A DNA stretch of 64,000 bases from Thiohalocapsa sp. ML1 (GTDB taxonomy: Bacteria > Pseudomonadota > Gammaproteobacteria > Chromatiales > Chromatiaceae), in assembly GCF_001469165.1 (NCBI RefSeq), contig NZ_JABX01000001.1, forward strand, positions 248,001 to 312,000. Reading direction: 5' to 3'. Made by a program: the position numbers and the translations under genes. The notes beneath the pieces are model-generated. The model did no database searches, was not told where the DNA came from, and saw only the letters and a program-made list of their open reading frames with translations. Of this stretch, positions 61,759 to 64,000 are shown in pieces (positions within the stretch are counted from its first letter, which is position 1; every line of letters begins with the position of its first letter).

Positions 61759-61902
61759 TCCGGCCCCGGCCCGGCCCGGTTCAACTACGGTCGAGCAAGT
61801 GCTCCGCTGCCGAGTCTCCGCCGTTCCAGTGCCTCAATGCACCGGGGCACAGAGCGCTACTCGTAACCGAACGTCCGCGGTTGACGGGTATGGACGGCGC
61901 GC

Positions 61903-64000
61903 TCAGTCCGGCGCGGTGACCTTGGCGTCGGCGTCGGTCGCCGGGCTCTGCGGCTGGGTTGCAGCGTCTGCCTCGGGCGCTGTCGGCGGCGTCGGCGGCG
62001 GCGCTCGGGTCTCGGTCGCGGCCGTGACCGGCACCCGGATCTGCGCCTCCGGGTCGTAGATCACGCACACCGGCCGGGCCGCGTCGTCCACGCCCTCGCT
62101 GGTCCAGACCCGAACGCGCACCGGGCGCGTGCGCATGTCCTTGAGCTTCGGCGATTCGAGCGTGCAATGCGCCTCCGCGTCGGCGTCCGCGGCCGGCTGG
62201 GCGTAGGGCAGATCGACGCTCAGGAACTCGGCGATGATGCCCTCCATGTTCGGCAGCACGCGGATGCGGTCCGCCCGCTGTGCACCCAGCGTCACGGTTG
62301 CGCTGCGCCACAGCCGCGAGCCCGGGATCAGGATGCGCGTCGGCTGCCCGGCGATGACGTACAGGCGCGGGTCCATGCTGTCGTCCTGCACCCGCGGGCC
62401 GCGCGTCACCCAGGCGTCGTCGCGAAAGATGGAATCGAAGGCCGAGAAGTCCGGCGGCACGGTGACGTCCATCTCGAAGGGGTCGGATGCCGCCCGCGCC
62501 CTGCCCGCCCCGTTGAGCCAGCCGGTGGTGATCGTAAGGTGCAGCGCGTCCGCCCATGCCGGCACGGACACCAGCGCGAGCTGCGTCTTTAAGCTCGGCT
62601 GCATGTTGCCCTCGGCGGACACCACCCAGCCGAAGCGCACGGCGTGGCCCGCCGGGTCGCCATCGGCGGGCTGCCCATCGCCGAAGCCCACGAGCACCGG
62701 CACGGTGCGCGTGCCGACCAGGCGGTCGGCGACGGCCAGCATGCCGCCCCGGGCGCCGGCGCCGCCGCGCAGATTGCTGTCGAACTGCTGGCCCTGCACG
62801 TCGTTCTTCGGGAACACGGCATAGGCATAGGCGTCGAGCCCCGCCATGCTTTCCACGAAGTTGAAGAACCCCGACGGCAGCATCGACAAGCCGACGTCCC
62901 CGGCCGCCGCGGTCGCGCCGCCCTGGTCGCGGATCAGCGCGATGAGGTCGGCCGGCGGCGTGTACAGGGGTCGCGGCGAGGTCAGAAAGGAGCCGCGGTC
63001 GTTCATCGACCAAGGCTGGACCAGGAGCTGCCAGGTGCCGTGCTTGGTCTCGCCGATGGGGACGGGCTGCCCTGCTGCGCCCCGGGGCGGCGGCGCGGCG
63101 GGGTCGATGGGCCGCGCGACGAAGCTCTCATACACCGGGTGCACCTCGAACCAGACCCGATACGCACAGGGCCGCTCGCCGGGCAGCGCTACCGGCCGGC
63201 GGCGGATTTGCAGGTAACGCGCCCAGGGCTGGGGGAGCCGCACCGGCAACGTGTCGTCGAACAGCGGGTCGGCGCGGTCCGCGGCCGCCTGGTAGGCGTC
63301 CAGGGTCGCCTGCGGCTTGTTGTGGATGAGGAAGCGCTCCTCCGGCAGGCCCAGCACCGCGCGCAGCGTGCGCCGGGTGAGCTCGTCATAGAAGGCGAAG
63401 CCCTCGGCCCGCAACTGTGCTGCGTCGGCGGCCGTCGCCGCGGTCTCCTCGGCGGGGCTGGGGCAGCCGAGGTCGCCGCGGGTGTAGAGGCTCTCGAACA
63501 AGGAGTCTTCGGTCAGGTTGAGCCGCTTGGCGATGTCCGTGAGCCAGGCGTCGTAGTGGGCGAGCTGCTTGTCGTGGCGGCGCTGCTCGGCCCCCGACAT
63601 GCGCTCGCCGCAGGCGTCAGCGGCCTGGTTCGCGAGGCATGCGCGCTCGGCATGGATGCGCAGATGCCGTGGCAGCGCGGCGGCACCGGTGTCTGCATCG
63701 GCCGGCGCGTCCGCCGGCACGAAGAGCGCGTCCGGGCGCAGCACGACACTGACGAAGGCGCGATCGCGGGTGTTCCACCCCGGGATCACGGTGGTATCGA
63801 ACTTGAGTCCGAACACCGAGTTGCCCGTGAGATCGTGGCGGTCATCGAGCATGTTCTCCAGCATCTGCTGGCGGATGCGGTCGCGAATGCCGGACACCAG
63901 CTCGAAGCGCTGCTCGAAGGTAAGCCCCGGCGGCGCTACCGGCACCGCCGCGGCGGCGGCGTCGCTGCCGTCGTCGGCGATGCGTACCTGCACGTCGCGC
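61903..64000 (-). CDS. large protein of unknown function (5' end outside the window)
   Basis: The minus strand is open from 64000 to the stop at 61903 (699 codons), so the start is beyond the right edge; the GTG at 63991-63993 is probably internal. No known motif found. Features: an early segment GLTFEQRFELVSGIRDRIRQ; a central part FFNFVESMAGLDAYAYAVFP and VLVGFGDGQPADGDPAGHAV; Trp-rich stretches; a Thr/Pro/Ala-rich C-terminal tail. No membrane helix is visible in the part seen, and composition suggests a secreted or periplasmic protein, but that is a guess. Confidence 0.55.
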   Translation of the reverse strand, partial: RDVQVRIADDGSDAAAAAVPVAPPGLTFEQRFELVSGIRDRIRQQMLENMLDDRHDLTGNSVFGLKFDTTVIPGWNTRDRAFVSVVLRPDALFVPADAPADADTGAAALPRHLRIHAERACLANQAADACGERMSGAEQRRHDKQLAHYDAWLTDIAKRLNLTEDSLFESLYTRGDLGCPSPAEETAATAADAAQLRAEGFAFYDELTRRTLRAVLGLPEERFLIHNKPQATLDAYQAAADRADPLFDDTLPVRLPQPWARYLQIRRRPVALPGERPCAYRVWFEVHPVYESFVARPIDPAAPPPRGAAGQPVPIGETKHGTWQLLVQPWSMNDRGSFLTSPRPLYTPPADLIALIRDQGGATAAAGDVGLSMLPSGFFNFVESMAGLDAYAYAVFPKNDVQGQQFDSNLRGGAGARGGMLAVADRLVGTRTVPVLVGFGDGQPADGDPAGHAVRFGWVVSAEGNMQPSLKTQLALVSVPAWADALHLTITTGWLNGAGRARAASDPFEMDVTVPPDFSAFDSIFRDDAWVTRGPRVQDDSMDPRLYVIAGQPTRILIPGSRLWRSATVTLGAQRADRIRVLPNMEGIIAEFLSVDLPYAQPAADADAEAHCTLESPKLKDMRTRPVRVRVWTSEGVDDAARPVCVIYDPEAQIRVPVTAATETRAPPPTPPTAPEADAATQPQSPATDADAKVTAPD

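Overview
The window is about 70% GC, gene-dense DNA that reads as a chromosomal segment of a gammaproteobacterium, most plausibly a purple sulfur bacterium or relative (Chromatiales). Reasons: a rho / trxA // rhlB block in the typical gammaproteobacterial arrangement, yrfG and nudE homologues, DusA, and long hexanucleotide runs of the (GGGATC)n and (CGATTT)n kind. I cannot name a species from the sequence alone, and I found no rRNA, tRNA, IS element or CRISPR array.

Region 1 (about 0.1-29.2 kb, all minus strand) is one long unidirectional envelope or natural-product cluster with many 4-bp ATGA stop/start overlaps. In transcription order it starts with a flavin oxidoreductase, an aldo/keto reductase, a Nudix hydrolase, a three-domain heptose-type enzyme (nucleotidyltransferase + sugar kinase + SIS isomerase) and a nucleotide-sugar epimerase. 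These are followed by a DegT aminotransferase, VOC protein, sugar-phosphate isomerase, SDR, transketolase, two phosphatases, YjbQ, UDP-glucuronate decarboxylase, a small-molecule kinase and an EEP phosphoesterase. It then becomes a dismantled NRPS-like line (free condensation domain, FAD oxidoreductase, AMP-ligase, SGNH esterase, free acyl carrier protein). It ends with four sulfotransferases, an LhgO-type oxidase and a cyclic-peptide-type ABC exporter. The sum suggests an unusual sugar or heptose-containing, acylated or aminoacylated, sulfated exported product.

Region 2 (about 29.7-32.8 kb) is a small, visibly less GC-rich defence island: a Septu-like ATPase/HNH pair flanked by one DUF433-type gene and one decayed DUF433/DUF5615 toxin-antitoxin module.

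Region 3 (about 32.9-39.8 kb, minus) resumes the envelope theme: galE, a single polypeptide that fuses AMP-ligase + carrier protein + SGNH esterase (the same set found as separate genes in region 1), a transketolase-C-domain/GT61 glycosyltransferase fusion, and UDP-galactopyranose mutase. Upstream of it, 40.1-41.0 kb holds remnants of a hybrid histidine kinase and a P-type ATPase.

Region 4 (41.1-50.8 kb) looks like a little-described membrane module: an SPFH protein and a receiver-AraC regulator on the minus strand face a plus-strand run of DUF697, SPFH, a two-domain substrate-binding lipoprotein, a small membrane protein, a coiled-coil protein with an Amt-like membrane domain, a TerB-DnaJ protein and a second DUF697 protein. 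Its two ends carry DUF697 paralogues and its two SPFH proteins are paralogues of each other.

Region 5 (50.8-64 kb) is housekeeping: a repeat-rich spacer, dusA, a WYL regulator, a PqiA-like protein, rho, trxA, rhlB, yrfG, nudE, a tandem thioredoxin-fold protein, a small Cys-rich exported protein and a large unrecognised protein cut by the right edge.
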